The notes beneath the pieces were generated by a model that saw nothing but the letters and a program-made list of their open reading frames with translations, was not told the DNA's origin and did not search any database. DNA of 64,000 nucleotides. Origin: Lachnobacterium bovis DSM 14045 (GTDB taxonomy: Bacteria > Bacillota > Clostridia > Lachnospirales > Lachnospiraceae). How positions within the stretch are numbered: the stretch's first letter is position 1; every line of letters starts with the position of its first letter. Shown one piece after another: positions 1-7,493 of this stretch. Location: positions 39,156-103,155 of the forward strand of contig NZ_FNPG01000011.1 of NCBI RefSeq assembly GCF_900107245.1. The letters run 5' to 3'. Made by a program: the position numbers and the translations under genes.

Positions 1-292
1 CTTGTGCGCTATATTCATATTCGGCCGAGTTACTTCCGTCTATATCTCTTCCCGTTGTAGTGCATCCGCTTAGGCTATTTTCTGCTGAATTGCTTCTTTT
101 TTTATAGGCATGATATCCTGCATCTTCAACTGCTTTACATATCACAGCATCATCGACAGCTCCATCTATTTCCATTGAATTCGTCAAAAGGCTGACTGTA
201 ACATCATTAACACCTTCAACTTTTTTAACGGCTTTTTCGACATGAGCAACACATGCAGCACACGTCATGCCCTCAACTTTATATTTTTCCAT
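1..292 (-). CDS. copA: Copper-transporting P-type ATPase, N-terminal part (CopA-like), cut by window edge
   Basis: Only the first 97 codons are inside the window. They encode one heavy-metal-associated (HMA) domain with the metal-binding motif GMTCAAC near residues 8-14. A Ser/Asn-rich, poorly ordered linker follows, as is common between HMA domains of copper ATPases. ATG at 290-292 is preceded by AAAGGAG. The gene lies 44 bp downstream of csoR on the same strand, so both should be transcribed from the csoR promoter. By family knowledge, CopA exports Cu(I) across the membrane using ATP. The catalytic P-type domains (TGES, DKTGT, CPC) lie outside the window, so a free-standing CopZ-like chaperone cannot be strictly excluded, but the reading frame continues past the HMA domain to the edge. 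Confidence 0.82.
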   Translation of the reverse strand, partial: MEKYKVEGMTCAACVAHVEKAVKKVEGVNDVTVSLLTNSMEIDGAVDDAVICKAVEDAGYHAYKKRSNSAENSLSGCTTTGRDIDGSNSAEYEYSAQ

Positions 293-336
293 TGAAATAA
301 TTTCTCCTTTCCATGTATTGCCTAAACATTTAAAAA

Positions 337-735
337 TTATTTCATTAGTTTTTGAATTGTTTTTACTAACTCATCTATAACCTCTTCGTTACCTTCTTTG
401 ACGTTTTGTATTACACAACTCTTAATATGATTAGATAATAAAACCTTGTTAAAACTGTTAAGTGCTGATGTAATGGCCGAAACTTGAGTTAAAATATCTA
501 CACAATAAACTTCATTTTCTACCATCTTTTTAACGCCTCGAACTTGTCCCTCAATGCGAGAAAGTCTGTTGTATAAATCCTTATATTCTTTTTCTGTTCT
601 CTTCTTTGTCTTGCCGGTTACAATCAATTCTTCATTATTTGATTCAACTGTGTTGCCACTTTCTAATTTGTTTTCTGAACAACAACATTTTTTTAATTCT
701 GACTCTATTTCTTTTTTATTATTTGAATTTGGCAT
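337..735 (-). CDS. csoR: CsoR-family copper-sensing transcriptional repressor
   Basis: A 132-residue protein whose second half is a typical CsoR/FrmR four-helix protein, beginning RLSRIEGQVRGVKKM. The Cu(I) ligand set Cys-His-Cys is visible in YCVDIL and in NHIKSC, which favours a copper sensor over the formaldehyde or nickel members. The N-terminal ~45 residues are an extra tail with a CCC cluster (KKCCCSEN), absent in short CsoR proteins. A GTG at 745-747 is in frame but forms part of the ribosome site GAGGTG, so ATG at 733-735 with 9-nt spacing is chosen. The gene is first in an operon with the CopA-like gene and has a palindromic operator just upstream, implying autoregulation. Confidence 0.9.
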   Translation of the reverse strand: MPNSNNKKEIESELKKCCCSENKLESGNTVESNNEELIVTGKTKKRTEKEYKDLYNRLSRIEGQVRGVKKMVENEVYCVDILTQVSAITSALNSFNKVLLSNHIKSCVIQNVKEGNEEVIDELVKTIQKLMK

Positions 736-777
736 GATATAATTCACCTCTACTCTTTAATTTTACACAACTTCATA

Positions 778-792
778 TACCCCACTGGGGTA
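778..792. promoter_or_regulatory. CsoR-type operator (GC-rich palindrome)
   Basis: TACCCC-ACT-GGGGTA is a perfect 6+6 inverted repeat in otherwise AT-rich DNA. It lies immediately downstream of the -10 box of the csoR promoter, about where transcription would begin. TACCCC/GGGGTA half-sites are known for CsoR operators. Binding of apo-CsoR here would block the csoR-copA promoter, and Cu(I) would release it. Confidence 0.82.
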
Positions 793-803
793 TTTTTAAT
801 ATA

Positions 804-832
804 ATTATATACATCTAACAAAAAGAAGTCAA
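804..832 (-). promoter_or_regulatory. Sigma-A promoter of csoR-copA
   Basis: Reading the minus strand, TTGACT (832-827) is followed by a 17-nt spacer and a perfect TATAAT (809-804). The predicted start point falls near 797, directly next to the CsoR palindrome. Confidence 0.8.
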
Positions 833-936
833 TAAATATATCCTTAAATATATCTACTGACTTCTCTTTACTATTTCAACAATTCTGTTTAACTCTATAA
901 TCTTTTCCTTATATCTAACTATAATCTAGCTTTTAC

Positions 937-1263
937 TTATAAAACACATTGAACTAAAAACATATAAAAAATTGTTCCACCTGCTATTGGAAGTAACATA
1001 TCTTTACGCCAATAATACAATCCAATCACAACTAATGATGCTAGCATTTCTGGAATTCCGTGTGTTCCCGTTAATACGTGAACATCTTTTAAACTATAAA
1101 CGACTAACAATCCAAAAACTGCTGCCGGTAAAACCGTTCCCAAATATTTCACGTATTTAGGAGTTTCTTTTCCTGCTGGAAATAAAATAAATGGTGTAAA
1201 TCTAGTTATCATCGTTCCTACTGAAACAACAAAAATTATTATTAATTTTTGAAATAATGTCAT
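937..1263 (-). CDS. azlD: AzlD-family branched-chain amino acid transport protein (small subunit)
   Basis: A 108-residue, very hydrophobic protein with about four membrane segments and the AzlD start pattern ([14 protein letters not shown] near residues 16-29). AzlD works with AzlC as a two-part exporter of branched-chain amino acids and analogues such as azaleucine. The ATG at 1261-1263 has GAGGTAAC upstream and starts 4 bp after azlC ends, so the two genes are translationally close and surely one operon. The pair is divergent from a MocR-type regulator, which probably controls it. Confidence 0.88.
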   Translation of the reverse strand: MTLFQKLIIIFVVSVGTMITRFTPFILFPAGKETPKYVKYLGTVLPAAVFGLLVVYSLKDVHVLTGTHGIPEMLASLVVIGLYYWRKDMLLPIAGGTIFYMFLVQCVL

Positions 1264-1267
1264 AATG

Positions 1268-1948
1268 TTACCTCACTATATATTTTTTCATACCTGTCAA
1301 AATCAAAACTATAAGAATCATAGAAGGAATAATGAATTGAGTTTTTCCTAAAAAAATCAAACACATAGCCGATACAACAACTCCAATAATTGCACTTATG
1401 TGATTGTCTTCTTTCCCCCACTGATTCATAAAAATCACAATAAACATCGCTGTCATTACAAAATCTAACCCTTTAGTGTTAAATTTTAAAATACTTCCAA
1501 AAAGCGCTCCAATTGAAGCTCCAAAAATCCAATACATATGATTCAATACTGTCACCCAAAATAAAAACCATCCTCTATCGACATCTTCAGGTATATCAGC
1601 TGTATAGTTTATGGAAAAAGTTTCATCACACATTCCAAAAATCACATATAATTTTTTCTTACCAATGCCACGATACTTATCAAGCATAGATATTCCATAA
1701 AATAAATGTCGTGCATTAACCATAATTGCAAGCGTTATAGCTTGTATTGGATTAAAAATTCCAAGCATAAGATTAGCTGCTATAAATTCTACTGATCCTG
1801 CAAATACAACCGCACTCGTTAAAATAGGAATCCACGCTGGAAATCCTAATTTTACCATATATATTCCTAACGTCATTGCCAAAAACAAGAATCCTGCAAA
1901 AATAGGAATTGTCTGTGGAAATGCCGCTTTTAATGCTTTTATTCTCAA
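1268..1948 (-). CDS. azlC: AzlC-family branched-chain amino acid exporter (large subunit)
   Basis: A 226-residue membrane protein with about seven hydrophobic segments. It starts with the AzlC-typical stretch [13 protein letters not shown] and has the conserved NARHLFYG and CDETF motifs in the middle. It is the main permease subunit for export of branched-chain amino acids, partnered by AzlD directly downstream. The start is TTG at 1946-1948, supported by AGAGGT eight bases upstream; no ATG fits. The promoter must lie between 1949 and about 2075, shared with the divergent regulator gene. Confidence 0.88.
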   Translation of the reverse strand: MRIKALKAAFPQTIPIFAGFLFLAMTLGIYMVKLGFPAWIPILTSAVVFAGSVEFIAANLMLGIFNPIQAITLAIMVNARHLFYGISMLDKYRGIGKKKLYVIFGMCDETFSINYTADIPEDVDRGWFLFWVTVLNHMYWIFGASIGALFGSILKFNTKGLDFVMTAMFIVIFMNQWGKEDNHISAIIGVVVSAMCLIFLGKTQFIIPSMILIVLILTGMKKYIVR

Positions 1949-2022
1949 TTTTTGTTACCTCTTTTCTAATCTCTTTACTTTTTGCAGAATCAATCGTATC
2001 ATTATATTTACATACAATCAAC

Positions 2023-2051
2023 AATTAAATTGTATGGATTACAATTTAATT
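2023..2051. promoter_or_regulatory. Perfect 12-bp inverted repeat, probable operator between azlC and the MocR gene
   Basis: AATTAAATTGTA and its exact reverse complement are separated by five bases (TGGAT). A further TACAAT half-site occurs at about 2013-2018. The element sits in the intergenic region and in the likely leader of the regulator gene, where autoregulation or control of azlCD would be exerted. It is AT-rich, so chance is less unlikely than for a GC-rich site, but a 12/12 match is notable. Confidence 0.6.
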
Positions 2052-2075
2052 ATTAAAATGACGGAGGACCATAAA

Positions 2076-3491
2076 ATGCCTATTAATTCTTTTGACGATT
2101 ATTTTTTGTCATGGAAACCAGATAAAAAAAATATAAAAAAGCCTATTTATAAATCTCTCGCTGAACTTCTTGAAAAAGATATAATCGGTGGAGTGCTTCT
2201 TCCGAACACTTTATTACCACCACAACGCGAACTTGCAGATTATCTTGATATTAATTTTACAACAGTTACAAGAGCTTACAAATTGTGTGAATTAAAAGGT
2301 TTAATTTATGCTGAAACAGGAAGAGGAACTTTCGTATCTCCAAGTGCTTCAAGCAAAATAACTATTTCTTTAGAGCACACTCCTTCTCAGACAATTGATT
2401 TAGGATTTGTAAGTTCTTTTGAGCGATACAATTCATTGATTTATGACCACGTACCACAAGCCTACAAAAAGAATTCTTTTTCTGCCCTTTTAACATATGA
2501 TGATCCAACAGGAATACTTTCTCACAAGAAGGCTGCCCTCAAATGGTTAAATACCTTGCAATGTTATCCTTCAATTGACAACCTTGCAATCACTGCCGGC
2601 ACCCAAAATGCTTTAACTATCTCCTTACTAGCACTTTTTTCGCCCGGAGATTATATCGCAGTTGACTGTTTCACATACCCTAACTTTATAGCACTTGCTA
2701 AAATGTTAAATATAAAACTAATTCCTATCAAAAGCGACAATAACGGTATCATCCCGGCCGAATTAGAAAACCATGCCAGAAAAAAAAGACTAAAAGGTCT
2801 CTTTATCGTTCCTTCTTGTAATAATCCTACAACGATTGTTACTACTGATTTTAGGAAAAGACAACTTGCAGAAATTGTAAAAAAATATGATTTAATTCTT
2901 ATAGAAGATGATATTCATGCTTTTTTGAATACTGACGTTATTCCTAATTACATGGGGCCAATGGCTCGATACGCTCCTGAACAAAGTGTTTACATTTGTA
3001 GTTTATCTAAGTCTATCTGCTCAGGTTTAAGGATAGCCTACCTCGCTTACAGTACTCCTTTTAGGGAAAAAATACTAAACGCTCTCTTTAATGTAAATGT
3101 CAAAACATCATCATATAATGTTCAGCTCGTCAGTAGCCTGATTAATAATGGAGTTGCTGATGAAATTGTAAAAAGAAAAATAGAAACCGCAAAAATTAGA
3201 AATGATATCTTCAATGATATTTTTTACTATGCTCCTCAAAATGGACACCCTCTTAGTTTTTACAGATGGCTACCTATCTCTAGTAACAAACCTGGCCGCG
3301 AAATAGAGGAATATATGCAATCAAACGGTATAAAAATATATCACTCTGACCGTTTTGTTTGTGGTTCTACCAACAAAAGTAACGAACATTATATAAGAGT
3401 TTCATTATCAAACCTTGACAACGACGAATCTTTGGCTAATGGATTAAAACGCCTAAAAATGGTTTTAGAAAATGGGCGCATTATCATATAA
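2076..3491 (+). CDS. MocR/PdxR-type regulator: GntR winged helix fused to class-I aminotransferase
   Basis: The 471-residue product has an N-terminal GntR winged helix (about residues 25-85, with LLPPQRELADYL and TTVTRAYK) joined to a fold-type I PLP aminotransferase domain. The PLP-binding lysine is Lys312 in CSLSKS, and DDIHAF carries the conserved cofactor Asp. MocR proteins sense PLP or amino compounds and switch genes; here the divergent azlCD pair is the natural target. An upstream in-frame ATG at 2034 lies inside the palindrome and has no ribosome site. ATG at 2076 follows GGAGGACC and is chosen. The ligand cannot be read from sequence. Confidence 0.88.
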   Translation: MPINSFDDYFLSWKPDKKNIKKPIYKSLAELLEKDIIGGVLLPNTLLPPQRELADYLDINFTTVTRAYKLCELKGLIYAETGRGTFVSPSASSKITISLEHTPSQTIDLGFVSSFERYNSLIYDHVPQAYKKNSFSALLTYDDPTGILSHKKAALKWLNTLQCYPSIDNLAITAGTQNALTISLLALFSPGDYIAVDCFTYPNFIALAKMLNIKLIPIKSDNNGIIPAELENHARKKRLKGLFIVPSCNNPTTIVTTDFRKRQLAEIVKKYDLILIEDDIHAFLNTDVIPNYMGPMARYAPEQSVYICSLSKSICSGLRIAYLAYSTPFREKILNALFNVNVKTSSYNVQLVSSLINNGVADEIVKRKIETAKIRNDIFNDIFYYAPQNGHPLSFYRWLPISSNKPGREIEEYMQSNGIKIYHSDRFVCGSTNKSNEHYIRVSLSNLDNDESLANGLKRLKMVLENGRIII

Positions 3492-3533
3492 TAATTATTG
3501 TATAATATAAAACAAAATAGTTAAATAAAAAAA

Positions 3534-3555
3534 TAGGCTATCAATTGATAGCCTA
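3534..3555 (-). terminator. Rho-independent terminator after the GNAT gene
   Basis: TAGGCTATCAATTGATAGCCTA is a self-complementary hairpin. On the minus strand it is followed by TTTTTTTA, placing it 20 bp after the stop of the acetyltransferase gene. It may also stop transcripts of the convergent MocR gene. Confidence 0.8.
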
Positions 3556-3575
3556 ACTATGTTATGAAAAATATA

Positions 3576-4061
3576 TTACAGAACATATTCCATTACTGTT
3601 TCTTTTGGTTTCATGCCAATTTTTTCATAGAACTTTCTTGCGCTATTGTTACCCTCCCAAACACAAAGAGTAACTTCATAGCACCCTATTCTTTTTGCTT
3701 CTTCTTTTACAAAATCAAAAAGCTTCTTTCCTATTTGCTTTCCGCGACATTCCTGATCAACGCATAAATCATCAATGTACATGATTTTGTGGGGCAACAT
3801 AAATCCTGAATCAGATTCTGAATCATTTTTTTTACCACCCCTTATCTCACAAAATGCATATCCTTGTACTTCATCTTTTTCATCAACATAAACATACACT
3901 GGACGCATATCGTCAGAAAAAATATTCTTTATTTCATCACTTGTATATTTTGTTTTCCCTGACACAAAAATGTCTGGTCTTATAGAGGCATGAATCTCTA
4001 ACACTTCTGATAAAAGCTTAGTAACTTTTGGTATATCCCTTTCCTCTGCTCTTCTAATCAT
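3576..4061 (-). CDS. GNAT-family N-acetyltransferase
   Basis: A 161-residue single-domain GCN5-related acetyltransferase. The acetyl-CoA loop is readable as CRGKQIGKKLFDFV (about residues 108-121), with the later NNSARKFYEKIGM motif typical of the fold's last helix and strand. It resembles the RimI-like group, with an N-terminal IRRAEERDI strand, but the substrate is not deducible. GAGGAAAA precedes the ATG. It is monocistronic, bounded by its own terminator. Confidence 0.85.
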   Translation of the reverse strand: MIRRAEERDIPKVTKLLSEVLEIHASIRPDIFVSGKTKYTSDEIKNIFSDDMRPVYVYVDEKDEVQGYAFCEIRGGKKNDSESDSGFMLPHKIMYIDDLCVDQECRGKQIGKKLFDFVKEEAKRIGCYEVTLCVWEGNNSARKFYEKIGMKPKETVMEYVL

Positions 4062-4158
4062 TTTTCCTCTTTTCTAACAATAAACTGTATTTTCATAAAT
4101 ATTTTTTAATTACATGTCATGCTGTTGCAAAAACTACTATCGTCTTCTCAGGTAACTT

Positions 4159-5010
4159 CTATTTCACACGAAGCTCCCAAAAAGCTACAGCACTTGCTGC
4201 TGCCACATTCAATGAATCTACACCATGATACATTGGAATCTTAATTACATAATCACACTTTTCAAGCGAATCTTGTGATATTCCGTTTCCTTCATTTCCC
4301 ATTATAATTGCTAATTTTTCTTGTTGTGCAAAAATCGGATCTGTTATATCTTTTGATTCTTCCTTAAGTGCCAATGCAACTACTTTATAACCAAGTTCAT
4401 GGAATTTATCTATATAGCCCTCTTTGGGGATAAAAGTCCATGGAATCTGAAAAACAGTTCCCATACTTACCCTCGCTGAGCGTTTGTAAAGAGGATCACA
4501 GCTATCATTTGTCAAAACAATACTGTCAATTCCAAGTGCCGCTGCAGAACGAAAAACTGAGCCAATATTAGTTGGATTTACAACACTTTCTAATACTACA
4601 ATCCTTCTATTATCTGCAATTAAATTTTCAAATTCAGGTAGATTCTTTCGACGCATTATGCAAAGCATTCCTCTAGTGACTACATAACCTTTTATCCGAG
4701 ATAAAACTTCTTTGCTAGCAGAAAAAATTTGAACAGATGTTTCATCTTGCACTTCTTTTAAAACTTCCTGCACTTCTTTAACCGCTTCACTAGTTGAATC
4801 TTCACACAAATAGTTTTCTTCGATCAAAAAGCTTTCTACTTTATAGCCAGCTTTAAGGGCCCTTTTTATAACTTTAGCACTCTCACAGATGAACACACCT
4901 AACTGCGGTTCGTAAATATGTGCTAATTGTTTTTCGTTGTAGCTGATATATTTACTTATCCTCTCATCTGTGAGACTTGTAATTTTTTTCACATTAAAAT
5001 TATATGCCAT
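4159..5010 (-). CDS. TrmH/SpoU-family RNA 2'-O-ribose methyltransferase
   Basis: A 283-residue SPOUT enzyme with a substrate-binding N-terminal domain (about 1-110) and the knotted catalytic domain. The three SpoU motifs are present: motif 1 NPTNIGSVFRSAAALG, motif 2 IIMGNEGNGIS and motif 3 IPMYHGVDSLNVAAASAV. It transfers a methyl group from SAM to a ribose 2'-OH in rRNA or tRNA. The N-terminal part is not the usual L30e-like sequence, so the target is unclear. Transcribed alone in the same direction as its neighbours. Confidence 0.88.
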   Translation of the reverse strand: MAYNFNVKKITSLTDERISKYISYNEKQLAHIYEPQLGVFICESAKVIKRALKAGYKVESFLIEENYLCEDSTSEAVKEVQEVLKEVQDETSVQIFSASKEVLSRIKGYVVTRGMLCIMRRKNLPEFENLIADNRRIVVLESVVNPTNIGSVFRSAAALGIDSIVLTNDSCDPLYKRSARVSMGTVFQIPWTFIPKEGYIDKFHELGYKVVALALKEESKDITDPIFAQQEKLAIIMGNEGNGISQDSLEKCDYVIKIPMYHGVDSLNVAAASAVAFWELRVK

Positions 5011-5130
5011 ATTGATTCTCTTTTTTATTTATTTTATAAATTATACATTCTGAATTTATACATTCTGAATTGTTACTCATAATTATTTTTGAAGCATTTT
5101 TTATCACTTATAATAAACACCTCAAAAAAA

Positions 5131-6051
5131 TTATTTCAAGAAACCTGAAATAATCTGTTCTTCTGCTTCTTGCTCTGTTAAACCTAATGACATAAGTTTA
5201 ATTAACTGGTCGCCTGCAATTTTACCAATTGCTGCTTCATGAATAAGTGCAGCATCAACATTGTTAGCATCAAGCTTAGGTACTGCTACTACGTGAGCCT
5301 TATCCATAATGATTGCATCACATTCAGCGTGACCGCTACATACTGTATTTCCTACGATTGCTGCCTCAAATATTTGCTCTGATTCATTTTTTGCAACTGA
5401 ACGAGATATAATATCTGTACTAGAATTCTCACCGTTTAATTCTACTGTATAAACACTTGTTGCCTTTTGTTTACCATGTGTCATTAATCTCTCATGCACA
5501 ATAAGTGTAGCATCTTCTGCTAATTCTGCTTTTGTAGTTCTTACTGTAGAATCAACACCTTTTATCTGAACCATCTCCATATCAACGTAGCTTCCTGCTT
5601 CCTGATAAACTTCTGTGACAGGATTTAATATTTTTTTACCTAAGCCATCACCCTGTGCGTAATGCTTTTCTACATAACGAACTTTAGCATTTTTTCCAAC
5701 GTAAAATCTATGAATTCCATCATGTTGTGAATCCTGATTACCACAATTGTGAATTCCGCAACCAGCAACAATAGTCACGTCTGCATCTTCTCCAATGTAA
5801 AAATCATTATATACTGTTTCTTTTATTCCTGATTTGCTTAAAACTACTGGAATATGCACGCTCTCATTTTTAGTTCCTGGCTTAATTCGAATATCAATTC
5901 CGCTTTTATCTTCTTTAGTAATGATATCTATATTCGCTGTAGTATTTCTTCCGGCTGATTCTCCGTTTGCTCTAATATTATATGCTCCATCTGGAACTTT
6001 ATGTAAATCTGCAACTTCCTCTAGAATTTGCTTTTGAATTTCATCTATCAT
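5131..6051 (-). CDS. SufB/SufD-like Fe-S scaffold subunit (short, SmsB-type)
   Basis: A 306-residue protein, much shorter than SufB (~470) or SufD (~420) and lacking their N-terminal domains, but with the beta-helix core and the C-terminal signature. ECDAIIMD keeps the Cys that corresponds to the SufB cluster-assembly cysteine, and IHEAAIGKI keeps the conserved His. The end EQEAEEQIISGFLK matches the SufB/D terminus. It begins 13 bp after sufC, so the two form one unit. No SufS, SufU or full SufB/D neighbours are present. This fits the two-gene SUF-like minimal set (SmsCB) described for anaerobes; assignment to that type is an inference from length and context. Confidence 0.85.
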   Translation of the reverse strand: MIDEIQKQILEEVADLHKVPDGAYNIRANGESAGRNTTANIDIITKEDKSGIDIRIKPGTKNESVHIPVVLSKSGIKETVYNDFYIGEDADVTIVAGCGIHNCGNQDSQHDGIHRFYVGKNAKVRYVEKHYAQGDGLGKKILNPVTEVYQEAGSYVDMEMVQIKGVDSTVRTTKAELAEDATLIVHERLMTHGKQKATSVYTVELNGENSSTDIISRSVAKNESEQIFEAAIVGNTVCSGHAECDAIIMDKAHVVAVPKLDANNVDAALIHEAAIGKIAGDQLIKLMSLGLTEQEAEEQIISGFLK

Positions 6052-6064
6052 ATTATTCCTCTCC

Positions 6065-6790
6065 TTACATAAGCTTGTCGCATGCTGCCTTAGCTGCTGA
6101 TGTACCTAAAATTTCTGGAAGAATCTCTTCTTTAGTTCCCTGTTTCTTTACATGTCCATCTTCAATTACAACTATTTCATCTGCTATACTTAGAATTCTT
6201 TCTTGATGTGAAATGATAAGAATAGTACCATTAATAGATTCTCTTATATTTTCAAATACACGAATCAAATTTTGGAAACTCCATAAATCAATTCCAGCCT
6301 CTGGTTCATCAAATACAGCAAATTTAGTACCTCTAGCTAAAACTGTAGCAATTTCAATACGCTTTAATTCACCACCTGATAAAGAAGCATTTACTTCTCT
6401 ATTAACATAATCTTTGGCACATAAACCTACTTTTGATAAATATTCACAAGCTGCTGACACAGATAGCTTTTCCCCTGCAGCTAATCTAAGAAGATCAATT
6501 ACTTTGATTCCTTTAAAATGCACTGGTTGTTGGAAAGCATAACTAATACCTAAATTTGCTCTTTCAGTTATACTCTTTTTAGTTATATCTTCACCATCAA
6601 AAATCATTTGACCTGTTGTAATTTCGTTAACACCCATAATTAATTTAGCTAATGTTGATTTTCCACCACCGTTTGGGCCTGTAATTACAACAAATTTACC
6701 ATCTTCTATATTAAGATTTAAATGATCAATGATATTAATTTTTTGATTATTTTCTTCTACTTGATATGTAATATCCTTAATCTCTAGCAT
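6065..6790 (-). CDS. sufC: SufC-like ABC ATPase of Fe-S cluster assembly
   Basis: A 241-residue soluble ABC ATPase with Walker A GPNGGGKST (about residues 39-47), Q-loop YAFQQPVHF, signature ASLSGGELKR and Walker B FAVFDEPEAGID. The PEAGID ending of Walker B and the PVHFKGIKV loop are characteristic of SufC rather than of transporter ATPases. It should drive conformational change of the SufB/D-like partner encoded immediately downstream. AAGGAATTAGAA precedes ATG. Confidence 0.9.
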   Translation of the reverse strand: MLEIKDITYQVEENNQKINIIDHLNLNIEDGKFVVITGPNGGGKSTLAKLIMGVNEITTGQMIFDGEDITKKSITERANLGISYAFQQPVHFKGIKVIDLLRLAAGEKLSVSAACEYLSKVGLCAKDYVNREVNASLSGGELKRIEIATVLARGTKFAVFDEPEAGIDLWSFQNLIRVFENIRESINGTILIISHQERILSIADEIVVIEDGHVKKQGTKEEILPEILGTSAAKAACDKLM

Positions 6791-7051
6791 TTCTAATTCC
6801 TTTCATAAATCTTTTAATACTTTATCTTTTTTATAAAAAAGCTCAAAGGCTCTAACTTCTATTATATATTAGAAACTTAGAAATATAAATAGTAATTTAA
6901 ATGTTTTTTGATGTGTATAATTGCAATCTAGGATTAGTTTTATATTTTTAATATGGGTAAAAAAATCGACACGATAATGAAATCTATTCTGAATAAAATA
7001 TAATCCGTCCTAAGTAAAAAGTGAATAACGGAATCTGTCCTTTAATAAAAA

Positions 7052-7136
7052 TGCAGAAAATGGGATTTGAACCCACACAGTAATAATTACTACAGGTACC
7101 TGAAACCTGCGCGTCTGCCAATTCCGCCATTTCTGC
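7052..7136 (-). tRNA. tRNA-Leu, anticodon CAG
   Basis: An 85-nt class II tRNA read from the minus strand. Acceptor arms GCAGAAA and TTTCTGC pair, followed by discriminator A. The D-arm is GCGGAATTGGCAGACGC, the anticodon stem is CAGGT/ACCTG with loop TTCAGGT, the variable arm is long, and the T-arm is GTGGGTTCAAATCCCAT. The anticodon CAG reads CUG. CCA is not encoded. Confidence 0.96.
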
Positions 7137-7151
7137 ATAAACTACGCTTTA

Positions 7152-7180
7152 ATTTTATACAATTCTTTAAAAAAAGTCAA
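7152..7180 (-). promoter_or_regulatory. Promoter of tRNA-Leu(CAG)
   Basis: Minus strand TTGACT (7180-7175), 17-nt spacer, TAAAAT (7157-7152). The start point would fall a few bases before the mature tRNA 5' end. Confidence 0.6.
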
Positions 7181-7181
7181 A

Positions 7182-7493
7182 TCTTAATCTAACAAGAAAA
7201 AATAGAAAAATAAGGATTTAGATAAGAAAAAAATTATAAAATCTGTCAGAACAAAATAAGAACAGCCCCTATGTCGTGAGGCTGTTCCTTATAGATAGTA
7301 ATTTAATGATACTATAAACTATATATATTTTTTTTTTAAGGTATGTATTTTGTACATAGAATATAGTATTTTAATGGGATTAATAAAATTATTTTATTTA
7401 TAATTTTTGTTGTCTTTTTATAATATTATTTATTATGCGTTTTGTTTTTCTGTCTATATATTTTATGTCAAATGATTAAAAATAAATTTTTAT
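7182..7493. other. Intergenic region with no gene seen
   Basis: Highly AT-rich spacer between the tRNA promoter and the EAL-protein stop. It holds one clear hairpin at 7260-7287 and long T/A runs. No ORF with a ribosome site and no recognisable RNA were seen. Confidence 0.6.
7260..7287 (-). terminator. Probable terminator downstream of the EAL-domain gene
   Basis: GAACAGCC and GGCTGTTC form an 8-bp GC-rich stem. On the minus strand it is followed by TTATTTTG. It lies about 200 bp after the EAL-protein stop codon, leaving a long 3' untranslated region if used. Confidence 0.6.

Noticed and set aside
1773..2024. 83-codon minus-strand ORF at the azlC start region
   Set aside because: It overlaps azlC in another frame and lacks family resemblance. 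The azlC TTG start with AGAGGT explains the region.
3534..3555. Short palindrome considered as an attachment or regulatory site
   Set aside because: The T-run on the minus strand and position just after the GNAT gene make a terminator the simpler reading.
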